Positions 51,552-59,532 of a stretch of 64,000 nt of DNA are shown in pieces. Both the position numbers and the translations under genes were made by a program. The notes below the pieces were generated by a model. It was not told the DNA's origin and did no database searches. It saw nothing but the letters and a program-made list of their open reading frames with translations. Position 1 is the stretch's first letter, and every line of letters begins with the position of its first letter. The stretch spans positions 1 to 64,000 of the forward strand of contig NZ_NKYF01000025.1 in NCBI RefSeq assembly GCF_002262885.1. The letters run 5' to 3'. The stretch is from Pseudonocardia sp. MH-G8. Its GTDB lineage: Bacteria > Actinomycetota > Actinomycetes > Mycobacteriales > Pseudonocardiaceae.

Positions 51552-52303
51552 GCCGCCCCCACGCAGTACAGCGCGGTGCGCTCGTCGACCCGGCGGCAGG
51601 ACCGCAGCCCCTGGCCGTCGCCGAGGAGGCGGTCGAGCTCGTCGGCCACGCGGTCGCGCAGCGCGAGGGCACGGTCGGGGCCCAGTGCGCGCAGCGCGTC
51701 GCCTGCGGCCGGCACGGCGAGCCAGGTGAGGTCGCCGTCGGTGCGCGAGGCGCCCCACTCCGGGACGTCCGCGGGCAGGTCGGGGACGGCGGCGCGGACC
51801 GGGGAGCCCAGCGGCCACTCGACGATGACCCGGTCGGTGCGGCCGTGGTGGTCGGGCATTCCGTAGTAGTCGCGGTGGAACCAGCGCCCGGTGGCGCCCA
51901 GCACGTCCAGGTTGAAGTGGGCGTTGCGGGCCTGCAGCGGGTCGTAGGCCCAGCGCATCGTCGTCACGCCGGTCCGGCGGGCGACCTCGGCCTGCGCCCG
52001 CTTGAGCTGCCGGCCCACGCCGCGGCCCTGGACGCTCGGGTCGACGGCGGCGGTCTGCGAGTAGTGGAAGGGCGCGCCGCCCTCGAGCCCCGCGAACCCG
52101 TAGGTGAAGCCGACGAGCCGATCGTGCTCGTCGAACGCCCCGAGGGCGGAGCCGCCGCTGTGCTGCAGGGCGCAGAGCAGCTTCGGCGTGAACGCCGGGT
52201 CGTCGTCGGCCAGGTCGAACACCGCGCGGTAGAGCCGCACGGCGGCGAGCCGCTCGGCCGTGGTCGACAGTGACCGGGTGGTGATCCCGGCGGGCGAGGA
52301 CAT
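51548..52303 (-). CDS. GNAT acetyltransferase (COG3375-like), candidate D-amino acid N-succinyltransferase
   Basis: 251 residues. The GNAT core has VGFTYGFAGLEGGAPFHYSQTAAVDPSVQGRGVGRQLKRAQ with the acyl-CoA loop QGRGVGRQ, followed by MRWAYDPLQARNAHFNLDVL, a feature of the COG3375 subfamily that is often encoded beside N-acylamino acid racemases. In Geobacillus-type pathways such an enzyme transfers succinyl from succinyl-CoA to D-amino acids. ATG 52303 begins the operon; the GTGA overlap with the SIS gene indicates coupling. Confidence 0.72.
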   Translation of the reverse strand: MSSPAGITTRSLSTTAERLAAVRLYRAVFDLADDDPAFTPKLLCALQHSGGSALGAFDEHDRLVGFTYGFAGLEGGAPFHYSQTAAVDPSVQGRGVGRQLKRAQAEVARRTGVTTMRWAYDPLQARNAHFNLDVLGATGRWFHRDYYGMPDHHGRTDRVIVEWPLGSPVRAAVPDLPADVPEWGASRTDGDLTWLAVPAAGDALRALGPDRALALRDRVADELDRLLGDGQGLRSCRRVDERTALYCVGAA

Positions 52304-52415
52304 GAGGCTCCAGATAGCGAACGTATGTGAACGAGGTGGGTACGTCCTACGCTCAGTAGTGCCAGCTTGTCAACGACTCAGCGTGAGCGAGATGGCAAAG
52401 ATATAGTTCGTATCC
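52304..52415. promoter_or_regulatory. Divergent promoter of the N-acyl amino acid locus
   Basis: TATAGT (52402-52407) is a -10 box 8 nt before GTG 52416 (leaderless M20 gene). On the other side, direct repeats GAACG spaced by 11 bp (GAACGTATGTGAACG at about 52318-52334) may bind a regulator of the left operon. Confidence 0.45.
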
Positions 52416-53546
52416 GTGTCTGAATCCGAGCTGTCCCGCGCCGCTGCCGCCCTCGCGGACGACGCGCTGGCGCGCCTGCGCTCCTACGCCCGGCACGAGA
52501 CGCCGACCGGGGGCGCGACGGCGCTGAACGCCCTCGCCGACGTACTGGAACGGCGCTACCGGGAGCTGGGCGCCGACACCGAGCGCGTGGAGCGGGACAC
52601 GGGGGACCACCTCGTCGCCCGGTGGGGGAGGACCGGAGACGAGCCGCACGTGCTCTTGATCGGCCACCACGACACCGTCTGGCCGTGTGGCACGTGCGAG
52701 ACGATGCCGGTCGTCGAGGAGGGCGGCGTCCTGCGCGGCCCGGGGGTCTACGACATGAAGGGCGGGCTGGTCGTCGTCGAGCTGGCGATGGCGGTCCTGC
52801 AGCGGTGCGGGATGCGGCCCGCCCGTCCGGTGCGGCTCGTCGTGGCCGCGGACGAGGAGATCGGCAGTCCCACCGCCCGTGCCGTGGTCGAGGCGGAGAC
52901 GGCCGGCGCGGTGGCCGTCCTCGGGTGCGAGTCGCCGCACCCAGACGGCGCGCTGAAGTCGGCGCGGCTGGGCAGCACCCGCGTGCGCATCGAGGTCGGC
53001 GGGCGGGCCGCGCACGCGGCACTCGACCCGGAGTCGGGCGTGTCCGCCGTCGACGAGCTGGTGGACCAGCTGCTCGCGGTCCGCGAGATCACCGCGGCCG
53101 AGCCCACCGTCCTGTGCAACGTCGGCACGATCGACGGGGGCGGGCGGACCAACGTCGTGCCGGACCGCGCCACCGCCGACATCGGCCTGCGCTTCGCCGA
53201 CACCGCCACCCAGGACCGCGTGCTCGCGGCCCTGGGCGCGCTCGCCCCCGTGCGCCCCGGCGCCGAGGTCACGGTGCGGACGCTGACCAGCAGGCCGGCC
53301 TGGTCGGAGCCGGCCGCCGCGCTGCTCGCGCGGGTGGCCGCGGCCGGCTCGGACGTCGGCCAGCGGGTCGACGGGCGGCCGGCGGCGGGCGCGGCGGACA
53401 CCAACACCCCCGGCGCGGCCGGCATCCCCACCCTGGACGGCTTCGGCCCGCTGGGTGCAGGCGCGCACGCCGCGCACGAGCAGATCCGGACGGCGAGCCT
53501 GGCGGAGCGGGGTGCGCTGCTGGCGAGCGTGCTGGCGACGCTCTGA
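52416..53546 (+). CDS. M20-family amidohydrolase (ArgE/DapE/CPG2 type)
   Basis: 376 residues with the M20 zinc motifs in order: LIGHHDTVWP (His/Asp84-87), GPGVYDMKGG (Asp113), AADEEIGS (Glu147-148), a dimerisation lid (VEVGGRAAHAALDPESG-like), and the final GAGAHAAHEQ. It hydrolyses N-acyl amino acids, carboxypeptidase G2 substrates or N-succinyl-L-amino acids. Divergent from the GNAT/racemase operon, it is the obvious third step of D- to L-amino acid conversion. GTG 52416 with TATAGT 8 nt upstream. Confidence 0.88.
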   Translation: MSESELSRAAAALADDALARLRSYARHETPTGGATALNALADVLERRYRELGADTERVERDTGDHLVARWGRTGDEPHVLLIGHHDTVWPCGTCETMPVVEEGGVLRGPGVYDMKGGLVVVELAMAVLQRCGMRPARPVRLVVAADEEIGSPTARAVVEAETAGAVAVLGCESPHPDGALKSARLGSTRVRIEVGGRAAHAALDPESGVSAVDELVDQLLAVREITAAEPTVLCNVGTIDGGGRTNVVPDRATADIGLRFADTATQDRVLAALGALAPVRPGAEVTVRTLTSRPAWSEPAAALLARVAAAGSDVGQRVDGRPAAGAADTNTPGAAGIPTLDGFGPLGAGAHAAHEQIRTASLAERGALLASVLATL

Positions 53547-53588
53547 GCCGTGCTGGGCGTCCCGCGAGTCAGCGGCCGGAGCCGGTGA

Positions 53589-53648
53589 TCACGGGGCGGC
53601 CAGCTCGGCCGCGCCGCCCTGCTCGCTGTCGTGCTGGTGAGGCTCTGA
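53589..53648 (+). pseudogene. Duplicated tail of an M20-type gene
   Basis: The frame ending at 53648 reads QLGRAALLAVVLVRL and stops, nearly the same as the true M20 C-terminus (ERGALLASVLATL). The DNA matches too: CTGCT...GTGCTGG...CTCTGAGCCG occurs at 53517-53553 and again at 53619-53653. It is a short remnant of a partial duplication, with no start codon. Confidence 0.45.
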
Positions 53649-53727
53649 GCCGGCCGCTGCTCGGACCGTAGGCCCGTGCCGCGTCAGGCGCCGAGGTGTG
53701 CTGCTCGGGCTCGGGTGGTCCGCGTCC

Positions 53728-54315
53728 TCACCGCTCCCGGGACGGTCGCCAGTCTGGATCTCGGCCGATGAAGCCGACCATCCGATCCTGTGCCGGGGCG
53801 TCGGCCGGGACGTCGACCCGCGGCCCGTACTGACCGCTGGCGCGCATCGCTTCCTCGTGCTCCTGCGCCCCCGCGACCACCGCGTCACACCGGGCGGGGT
53901 CGAGGTCGGGCTCCTGTCCCAGCGCGCGGGCCAGATCCCAGGTGTGCATGAAGACGTCGACGCTGTAGAACCGGTCGATCGCCTCGGCGAGCGGGATCCT
54001 GCCGATGTGCGGGTTCTCCAGCACCCGCTCGCCCGGGTCCTCGATCAGCCGCTGCACGTCACCGGTGCGGGCGGCCCAGGCGGCGGCCGGGTCCTCCTTG
54101 ACCGAGGGTGCCTCCGGCAGCACCACGCCGGCTCCCGAGGCCAGGAACCCCGGGAACCACTCGACGAGATGCCCGACCACGTCGCGGGCGGTCCACCCGC
54201 CGACAGGCGCCGGCGCGTCCCACCGATGCGCCGGGGCCCGCTGCGCCACGTCGAGGAACCGGCCGGCGACGTACCAGTGCTCCTCGGCGGGAGGCAGCTC
54301 GCTCAGGGCACTCAC
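53728..54315 (-). CDS. TIGR03086 / maleylpyruvate isomerase-like DinB-fold protein
   Basis: 195 residues with an N-terminal DinB/MDMPI fold: WDAPAPVGGWTARDVVGHLVEWFPGFL (metal-binding His), PLAEAIDRFYSVDVFMHTWDLARALG and the C-terminal DRMVGFIGRDPDWRP, which define TIGR03086. Members are thought to be mycothiol-dependent or thiol-related. It is the last gene of an ArsR-SRPBCC-TIGR03086 operon; GTG 54315 overlaps the SRPBCC stop (GTGA). Confidence 0.85.
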   Translation of the reverse strand: MSALSELPPAEEHWYVAGRFLDVAQRAPAHRWDAPAPVGGWTARDVVGHLVEWFPGFLASGAGVVLPEAPSVKEDPAAAWAARTGDVQRLIEDPGERVLENPHIGRIPLAEAIDRFYSVDVFMHTWDLARALGQEPDLDPARCDAVVAGAQEHEEAMRASGQYGPRVDVPADAPAQDRMVGFIGRDPDWRPSRER

Positions 54316-54803
54316 GACCCGGCCGCCAGTAGCTCGTCGAGCTTCTCGTAGCCCTCCCTGACGCCGACGTCCATCCCGCTGGCGAGCATGGCGTCGCGGT
54401 CCTGCATCGAGTACACCAGCGACAACGCCTCGAGCCGGGTGCGGCCGCCGCCGATGTCGGTGAGCGTCAGCGTCTCGAGCGCGACCGCGTCGGGCTGTTC
54501 CTCGAACCCGAACGTCTGCACGATCTTCGCGTTCTCCTCCACCCGGTGGATCGACCCGTAGAAGTGGGCGATCTCCGCGCCGTCGCGCAGGGCGGTGTAG
54601 CGGTACTCGCCGCCGGTCCGGATGTCCCAGACCTGGATGTCCATGTCGATCGACCGCGGCCCCATCCACTGCGTGACCCACTTCGGGTCGACGTGGGCGC
54701 GGAAGACCAACTCGGCCGGCGCGTCGAACTCGCGGACGATCCGCACCGTCGGCAGCTCGGGGTCGGCCTCGATCCGGGTCTCGTGCTCGGTGGTGGTGCT
54801 CAT
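54312..54803 (-). CDS. SRPBCC-family (AHSA1-like) protein
   Basis: 163 residues of the START/AHSA1 fold: TVRIVREFDAPAELVFRAHV, PKWVTQWMGPRSIDMDIQVW, RTGGEYRYTALRDGAEIAHFYG, ETLTLTDIGGGRTRLEALSL and a C-terminal helix GVREGYEKLDELLA. Such proteins bind small hydrophobic ligands. Location between an ArsR repressor and a TIGR03086 protein is a common actinobacterial cassette. ATG 54803 overlaps the ArsR stop (ATGA). Confidence 0.88.
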   Translation of the reverse strand: MSTTTEHETRIEADPELPTVRIVREFDAPAELVFRAHVDPKWVTQWMGPRSIDMDIQVWDIRTGGEYRYTALRDGAEIAHFYGSIHRVEENAKIVQTFGFEEQPDAVALETLTLTDIGGGRTRLEALSLVYSMQDRDAMLASGMDVGVREGYEKLDELLAAGS

Positions 54804-55195
54804 CCTGCAGCTCCTCGTTCGGGTTCGATGTCGTCTGCTTCGGTGCGCTCGCGTTCGGCGCTGCCGTCGTCGTCCATCCGGGCGAGCACCGCGTCCAACC
54901 GGCGGTAGCGCTCCTCGGCCTGCCGCCGGTAACGCTCGAGCCACTTCGTCATGAGGTCGAAGACCTCCGCCTCGAGGTGGACCGGCCGCCGCTGCGCGTC
55001 GCGACTGCGCCGCACGAGCCTCGCCTCCTCGAGCACCTTGAGGTGCTTGGAGACGGCCTGCATCGAGATGCCGTACGGCTGCGCCAGCTCGCCCACAGTG
55101 GCGTCGCCCGACGCCAACCGGGCGACGATGTCCCGTCGCGTCGGATCGGCGAGCGCCGCGAACAGCCGCGACAGCCGATCCCCGTCCTCAACCAC
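54800..55195 (-). CDS. ArsR-family winged-helix repressor
   Basis: 131 residues. RLFAALADPTRRDIVARLAS, TVGELAQPYGISMQAVSKHL, KVLEEARLVRRSRDAQRRPV and a C-terminal helix LTKWLERYRRQAEERYRRL are classic for the ArsR subgroup lacking metal cysteines (SRPBCC-associated). GTG 55195 was chosen: TTGACA and TTTACT lie upstream with a 17-nt spacer, 7 nt before it, so the gene is leaderless. A TTG at 55231 would put the promoter inside the gene, with a rare TTA codon. Confidence 0.85.
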   Translation of the reverse strand: MVEDGDRLSRLFAALADPTRRDIVARLASGDATVGELAQPYGISMQAVSKHLKVLEEARLVRRSRDAQRRPVHLEAEVFDLMTKWLERYRRQAEERYRRLDAVLARMDDDGSAERERTEADDIEPERGAAG

Positions 55196-55201
55196 GGGGT
55201 T

Positions 55202-55243
55202 GAGTAAATCGGCACGGTCGACCGTTGTCAACCTTACGGTTGA
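55202..55243 (-). promoter_or_regulatory. ArsR promoter and operator
   Basis: On the minus strand, TTGACA (55231-55226) and TTTACT (about 55208-55203) are separated by 17 nt, and GTG 55195 follows 7 nt later. TCAACC-N4-GGTTGA (55228-55243) is a perfect dyad overlapping the -35 box, a likely ArsR operator. Confidence 0.6.
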
Positions 55244-55255
55244 GGACGGTTGCCG

Positions 55256-56278
55256 TCACGTGCTCTCGCGCACCACCAGGTGGTGGGGGGTCGTCTTGCT
55301 GCGCGGAGGGAGGTCCGGATCGGCCAGCCGCGAGGTGGCCAGTTCCAGCGCCGACTCCGCGACGAACGCCCGATCGATCGCCACGGTGGTGAGGGTGGGC
55401 GTGGCGAAGCGGCACTCCGGCACGTCGTCGACCCCCACGACGGCGACGTCGTCGGGCACGCGGCGGCCGTTGCGGTGCAGCGAGCGCAACGCACCGATGG
55501 CCAGCACGTCGTTGGCGGCGAAGACGGCGTCGACGTCCGGGTGCTCGGCGAGCAGGGCGTCCACGGCGTCGGCGCCGTTCTGCCGGTCCCACTCCCGCAC
55601 GGTGCGGATGAGCGTGCGGTCCACCGGCAGGCCTGCCTGTTCGAGGCCCCGGGTGTAGCCGAGCACCCGCTGCTCCATCGCCGACTTCGACCTGCTGTGC
55701 TGGTGGCCCACCATCGCGATCCGCCGCCGGCCCGTCCCGGCGAGGTGGGTGGTGGCTGTGGTGCCGATCGCGACGCTGTCGATGCCGACGCGGTCGGCCT
55801 CGGCCGCGGTGCTGTGCTCGCCGAGCAGCACCATCGGGGTGTCGTGGCGGGGGGCGGCCAGCTCGGACGGCGGCATCGAGAGCGGGCTGAAGATCAGCGC
55901 ATCGGCGTAGCGGACCGGTGAGCCTGCCGCCACCGCGCGTTCCCGCTCGATGTCGCCGTCGGTCTGCTCGATGACGACGGTGAGCCCGCGTTCGCGCGCG
56001 GCGCTCACCAGCAGGGCCGCGAGGTCGGCGAAGTAGGGCATGTCGATGCGCGGCACGGCGAGCACGATCGCCCCGGTGCGCCCGCGGCGCAGTTGCCGGC
56101 CGACGGCCTGCGGGCGGTACCCCAGCTCCTGCACGTACTGCTGCACGAGGGCGCGGGTCTCGGGCCGGACGTGGACGTAGTCGTTCACGACGTTGGACAC
56201 GGTCTTCGGCGACACGCCCGCGGCGCTCGCCACGTCGCGCATCGTCACCGGTCGCCTCGGTTGTTGCTGCGTCCCCAC
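55256..56278 (-). CDS. LacI-family repressor of the arabinoside operon
   Basis: 340 residues. The HTH is MRDVASAAGVSPKTVSNVVN with hinge LGYRPQAVGRQLRRG; the periplasmic-binding-like domain includes VIEQTDGDIERERA, VFAANDVLAIGALRSLHRNG and VAVVGVDDVPECRFATPTLT. It is divergent from an ABC sugar importer and GH51 gene, so it should repress them until the sugar ligand binds. GTG 56278. An operator-like dyad (56318-56339) lies just before the substrate-binding protein gene. Confidence 0.88.
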   Translation of the reverse strand: MGTQQQPRRPVTMRDVASAAGVSPKTVSNVVNDYVHVRPETRALVQQYVQELGYRPQAVGRQLRRGRTGAIVLAVPRIDMPYFADLAALLVSAARERGLTVVIEQTDGDIERERAVAAGSPVRYADALIFSPLSMPPSELAAPRHDTPMVLLGEHSTAAEADRVGIDSVAIGTTATTHLAGTGRRRIAMVGHQHSRSKSAMEQRVLGYTRGLEQAGLPVDRTLIRTVREWDRQNGADAVDALLAEHPDVDAVFAANDVLAIGALRSLHRNGRRVPDDVAVVGVDDVPECRFATPTLTTVAIDRAFVAESALELATSRLADPDLPPRSKTTPHHLVVREST

Positions 56279-56293
56279 GTCTGCAGTCTCCCC

Positions 56294-56339
56294 TTGACAG
56301 GCAAGCGCCTTCCCGAGAGGGTTTTACCACGATGTAAAC
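56294..56339 (+). promoter_or_regulatory. LacI operator and -35 element
   Basis: TTTTAC-N6-GTAAAC (56322-56339, TTTTACCACGATGTAAAC) is a LacI-type inverted repeat. TTGACA (56294-56299) is a -35 box, and CAAGCGCCTT (56302-56311) recalls the central AAGCGCTT of LacI sites. The -10 box is not clear. Confidence 0.45.
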
Positions 56340-56356
56340 GCGAGAGGGAGTGGTCG

Positions 56357-57661
56357 ATGACGACCTCGCACCGCCTGTCGCGTCGCACCCTGTTGCGTGC
56401 GACGGCCGCCGCCGGCGGCGCCGCCTTCCTGTCCTCGTGCGCGCGAGGGTCGGGGGCCGCGGTCGACCTGGCGTACTGGAACTTCTTCGGGGGCAGCGAC
56501 GGCGAGCTCATGGTGGAGCTCGTCAACGAGTTCCGGGCCGAGGCGCCCGGTGTCCGCGTCACCGACACCACGCTCGACTGGGGCCCGCCCTACTACACGA
56601 AGCTGGCGATGGCGTGCGCGGGCGGCCGGGCACCCGACCTGGCCACGCTGCACGCCTCCCGGCTGGCGACGTTCGGGCGCGACCTGCTCGACGAGTGGGA
56701 CCTGGACGAGCTCGCGGCCCGGGGCGTCAGCGTCGAGGAGTTCCCGCAGCCCGTCCTGGACCGGGTGCTGATCGACGGCCGGCTGATGGCGTTGCCGCTC
56801 GACACCCACCCGCTCGTCCTCTACTACAACACCGACGTCTGCGAGCGGGCCGGGCTGCTCGCCCCGGACGGCACGCTGGCACCCATCGCCGACGCCGAGC
56901 AGATGCTCGACGCGGGCCGGCGCGCCGCCGAGGCCACCGGCTCCATCGGGATCTCGCTCGGCATCGGCGAGAGCTCCCACGTGTGGATGCTGTTCTGGTC
57001 GCTGTTCCGCCAGCTCGGCGGGCAGATGCTGCTGCCCGACGGCGGGCCGGCCGAGGTGGACCGGGACGCGGTGGTCCGGTCGATGGCGTTCCTGCGGGAG
57101 ATGTGCGACGGGACGATCTGCTCGCCCACGCTCGACGGGCAGTCGGCGCCGGCGGCCTTCGCGAGCGAGCAGGCCGGGTTCCTGTTCGTCGGACCGTGGG
57201 AGGTGACCTCGGCCCGCGAGGCGGAGATCCCGTTCTCGATGACGCAATTCCCCGCGCTGTTCGGGGCCACGCCGTACGTGCGGGCGGACAGCCACAGCTT
57301 CGTGCTGCCGGCGCAGGCCCACGTCGACCCCGCGGCCCGCGCGGCGGCGTACGACATGGCGGTGTCGATGTTGCGCAACAGCCTCGTCTGGGCGACGGGC
57401 GGCGGGCACATCCCGGCGCTGTCCGCGGTGGCAGCGAGTCCGGAGTACCGGGCGGAGCAGCCGATTTCGAACTATCGGGAGGCGGCGCAGGTGGTGGAGT
57501 TCGATCCCGAGGCCTACTTCTCCGGATCCGGGTCGACGCTGATGTCGCGGGCCGGGCAGAGCCTGCAAGGGGTGGCCACCCGGGCGATGACGCCGGAGCA
57601 GGGCGCCGACGACCTGATCGGCTGGCTCGACGCTCAGCTCACCTTCGGGAGCCCGCTGTGA
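56357..57661 (+). CDS. ABC sugar-binding lipoprotein (SBP family 1)
   Basis: 434 residues. A twin-arginine signal (SRRTLLRATAAAGGAAFLSS) ends in the lipobox LSSC, so it is exported and lipidated. The mature part is a family 1 solute-binding protein: YWNFFGGSDGELMVELVNEF, RAPDLATLHASRLATFG, LPLDTHPLVLYYNTDV and FASEQAGFLFVGPWEV. It likely captures arabinose-containing oligosaccharides, given the GH51 gene. ATG 56357 follows GAGAGGGAG. The first permease GTG overlaps its stop. Confidence 0.9.
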   Translation: MTTSHRLSRRTLLRATAAAGGAAFLSSCARGSGAAVDLAYWNFFGGSDGELMVELVNEFRAEAPGVRVTDTTLDWGPPYYTKLAMACAGGRAPDLATLHASRLATFGRDLLDEWDLDELAARGVSVEEFPQPVLDRVLIDGRLMALPLDTHPLVLYYNTDVCERAGLLAPDGTLAPIADAEQMLDAGRRAAEATGSIGISLGIGESSHVWMLFWSLFRQLGGQMLLPDGGPAEVDRDAVVRSMAFLREMCDGTICSPTLDGQSAPAAFASEQAGFLFVGPWEVTSAREAEIPFSMTQFPALFGATPYVRADSHSFVLPAQAHVDPAARAAAYDMAVSMLRNSLVWATGGGHIPALSAVAASPEYRAEQPISNYREAAQVVEFDPEAYFSGSGSTLMSRAGQSLQGVATRAMTPEQGADDLIGWLDAQLTFGSPL

Positions 57662-58593
57662 CCGCCGGGACGGTCGCGGCTGCGAGCCCCGTGGCGCCGG
57701 GCACCGCCGCCCGCGGGGGCCCGAGCCTCGTCGGCGGCCGCGGCGGGATCTGGTTCGTCCTGCCCTTCCTGCTGGTCTACGCCGCGTTCGTGCTGTGGCC
57801 GCTGGTCTACGGCCTGGGCCTGAGCTTCTTCGACACCAGCCTGGTGCGCGACGAGTCGCAGTTCGTCGGGCTGGCCAACTACGTGCGGCTGTTCTCCGAC
57901 CCCGAGGTCTGGCGCACGCTGGGCGTCACGGTGCTCTTCACGATCGGCAGCACGATCCCGCTGGTGGCGATCGCGCTGGTGATGGCGCTGCTGGTGCAGA
58001 CCGGGGTCCGCGGGCAGTGGTTCTGGCGCTTCGCCTACTTCGCGCCGTTCCTGCTGCCGGTGGCCACCGTCGCCCTGATCTGGCAATGGCTGTTCTCCGG
58101 TGACTACGGCCTGTTCAACGGGGTCCTGACCGGGCTCGGCCTGCCGGCGGTGGGGTGGCTCACCGAGCCGGACATCGGCCTGTGGTCGGTCGTCATCCTC
58201 ACGGTCTGGTGGACGATCGGCTTCAACTTCCTGCTCTACCTCGCCGCCCTGCAGGCGATCCCCGCCCCGCTGTACGAGGCCGCGGAGATCGACGGTGCCG
58301 GCGGCTGGCGGCGGCTCTTCTCGATCACGCTGCCGCTGCTGAACCGCACGACGGGCCTCGTGGTGGTGCTGCAGGTGCTCGCCTCGCTGAAGCTGTTCGA
58401 CCAGGCCTACATCCTGTTCCAGGCCAGCGGGGGGCCGGGCGGGTCGGCCACGCCGATCCTGCAGTACGTCTACGAGACCGGGTTCGTGGACTACCGCCTG
58501 GGCTACGCCTCGGCCATCTCCTACATGTTCTTCGTCCTGATCGTCCTGATCGCCCTCGTCCAGGCCCGGCTCAGCCGCAGGAGCGAACCGTGA
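57658..58593 (+). CDS. ABC sugar transporter permease 1
   Basis: 311 residues, six helices, MalF/UgpA-type. FVLPFLLVYAAFVLWPLVYG starts the membrane part, and the ATPase-contact EAA loop is YEAAEIDGAGGWRRLFSITLP. GTG 57658 overlaps the binding-protein stop (GTGA), giving a coupled operon. The ATPase is not encoded in this operon and is probably a shared MsiK-type protein elsewhere. Confidence 0.92.
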   Translation: MTAGTVAAASPVAPGTAARGGPSLVGGRGGIWFVLPFLLVYAAFVLWPLVYGLGLSFFDTSLVRDESQFVGLANYVRLFSDPEVWRTLGVTVLFTIGSTIPLVAIALVMALLVQTGVRGQWFWRFAYFAPFLLPVATVALIWQWLFSGDYGLFNGVLTGLGLPAVGWLTEPDIGLWSVVILTVWWTIGFNFLLYLAALQAIPAPLYEAAEIDGAGGWRRLFSITLPLLNRTTGLVVVLQVLASLKLFDQAYILFQASGGPGGSATPILQYVYETGFVDYRLGYASAISYMFFVLIVLIALVQARLSRRSEP

Positions 58594-59513
58594 CCACCGC
58601 GCCCGACACCGCGAACCCCGTTACGACCCCCCTCCTGCCGCGGGCCCGCCGCTCAGGCTCCGATGACGGCCCCGCGCAGGTGCGGCGCTACACCCCACTG
58701 GCCCGCGCCGGGATCATCACCGCGCTGCTGGTGGTGGCGGTGCTCTGGTTGGCGCCGCTGGTGTGGGCGCTGCTCACCTCGCTCAAGCACGAGGCCGACA
58801 CGACCACCGTGCCGCTCGAGGTCGTCCCCGAGCGCGGGTTCACGCTGCAGGCCTACGCCTCGGTGCTCGCCAACGGCAACCTGGTCACCTGGTTCGTCAA
58901 CAGCACGGTGGTCACGCTCGTGGTCACGGTGTTGACGGTGGCGCTGTCGGCGGCCGCTGCGTACGGCTTCTCCCGCACCCGCTTCCGCGGCCGGAGCGTG
59001 CTGTTCGCGCTGACGATCGCCGGGATCATGGTGCCGCCGCAGATCCTGATCGTGCCGCTGTACCGGCAGATGCTGGCGATGGGCCTGGCCGACACCTACG
59101 CGGGCATCATCCTGCCGCAGCTGGTGCTGCCGGCGATGGTGTTCATCCTCAAGAAGTTCTTCGACGGCATCCCGCACGAGCTGGAGGAGGCCGCCCGGGT
59201 GGACGGCGCCGGCTCGTTGCGGATCTTCCTGCAGATCGTGCTGCCGCTGTCGCGCTCGATCCTCGCCGCCGTCGCGATCTTCGTGTTCATCCACGCCTGG
59301 AACAACTTCCTGTGGCCGTTCATCATCACCTCCGACCCCGGGCTGATGACGCTCCCGGTGGGGCTCGTGCAGGTGCAGAGCGCGTTCGGAGTGCGCTACG
59401 CGCAGGTGATGGCCTCGGCGCTGCTCGCAGGCCTGCCGCTGATCATCGTGTTCATGCTGTTCCAGCGCCAGATCATCCGCGGGGTCGCCACCACCGGCCT
59501 CGGCGGGACGTGA
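58590..59513 (+). CDS. ABC sugar transporter permease 2
   Basis: 307 residues, six helices, MalG/UgpE-type. After a polar N-tail come IITALLVVAVLWLAPLVWAL and the EAA loop LEEAARVDGAGSLRIFLQIVLP, with VFIHAWNNFLWPFIITSD near the C-terminus. GTG 58590 overlaps the first permease stop. It pairs with permease 1 to form the pore. Confidence 0.92.
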   Translation: MTTAPDTANPVTTPLLPRARRSGSDDGPAQVRRYTPLARAGIITALLVVAVLWLAPLVWALLTSLKHEADTTTVPLEVVPERGFTLQAYASVLANGNLVTWFVNSTVVTLVVTVLTVALSAAAAYGFSRTRFRGRSVLFALTIAGIMVPPQILIVPLYRQMLAMGLADTYAGIILPQLVLPAMVFILKKFFDGIPHELEEAARVDGAGSLRIFLQIVLPLSRSILAAVAIFVFIHAWNNFLWPFIITSDPGLMTLPVGLVQVQSAFGVRYAQVMASALLAGLPLIIVFMLFQRQIIRGVATTGLGGT

Positions 59514-59532
59514 AACCCGAGAGAGGAACCCC

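Noticed and set aside
55196..55231. ArsR start at TTG 55231
   Set aside because: The region holds a consensus TTGACA/TTTACT promoter and a TTA codon; GTG 55195 gives a standard ArsR N-terminus.
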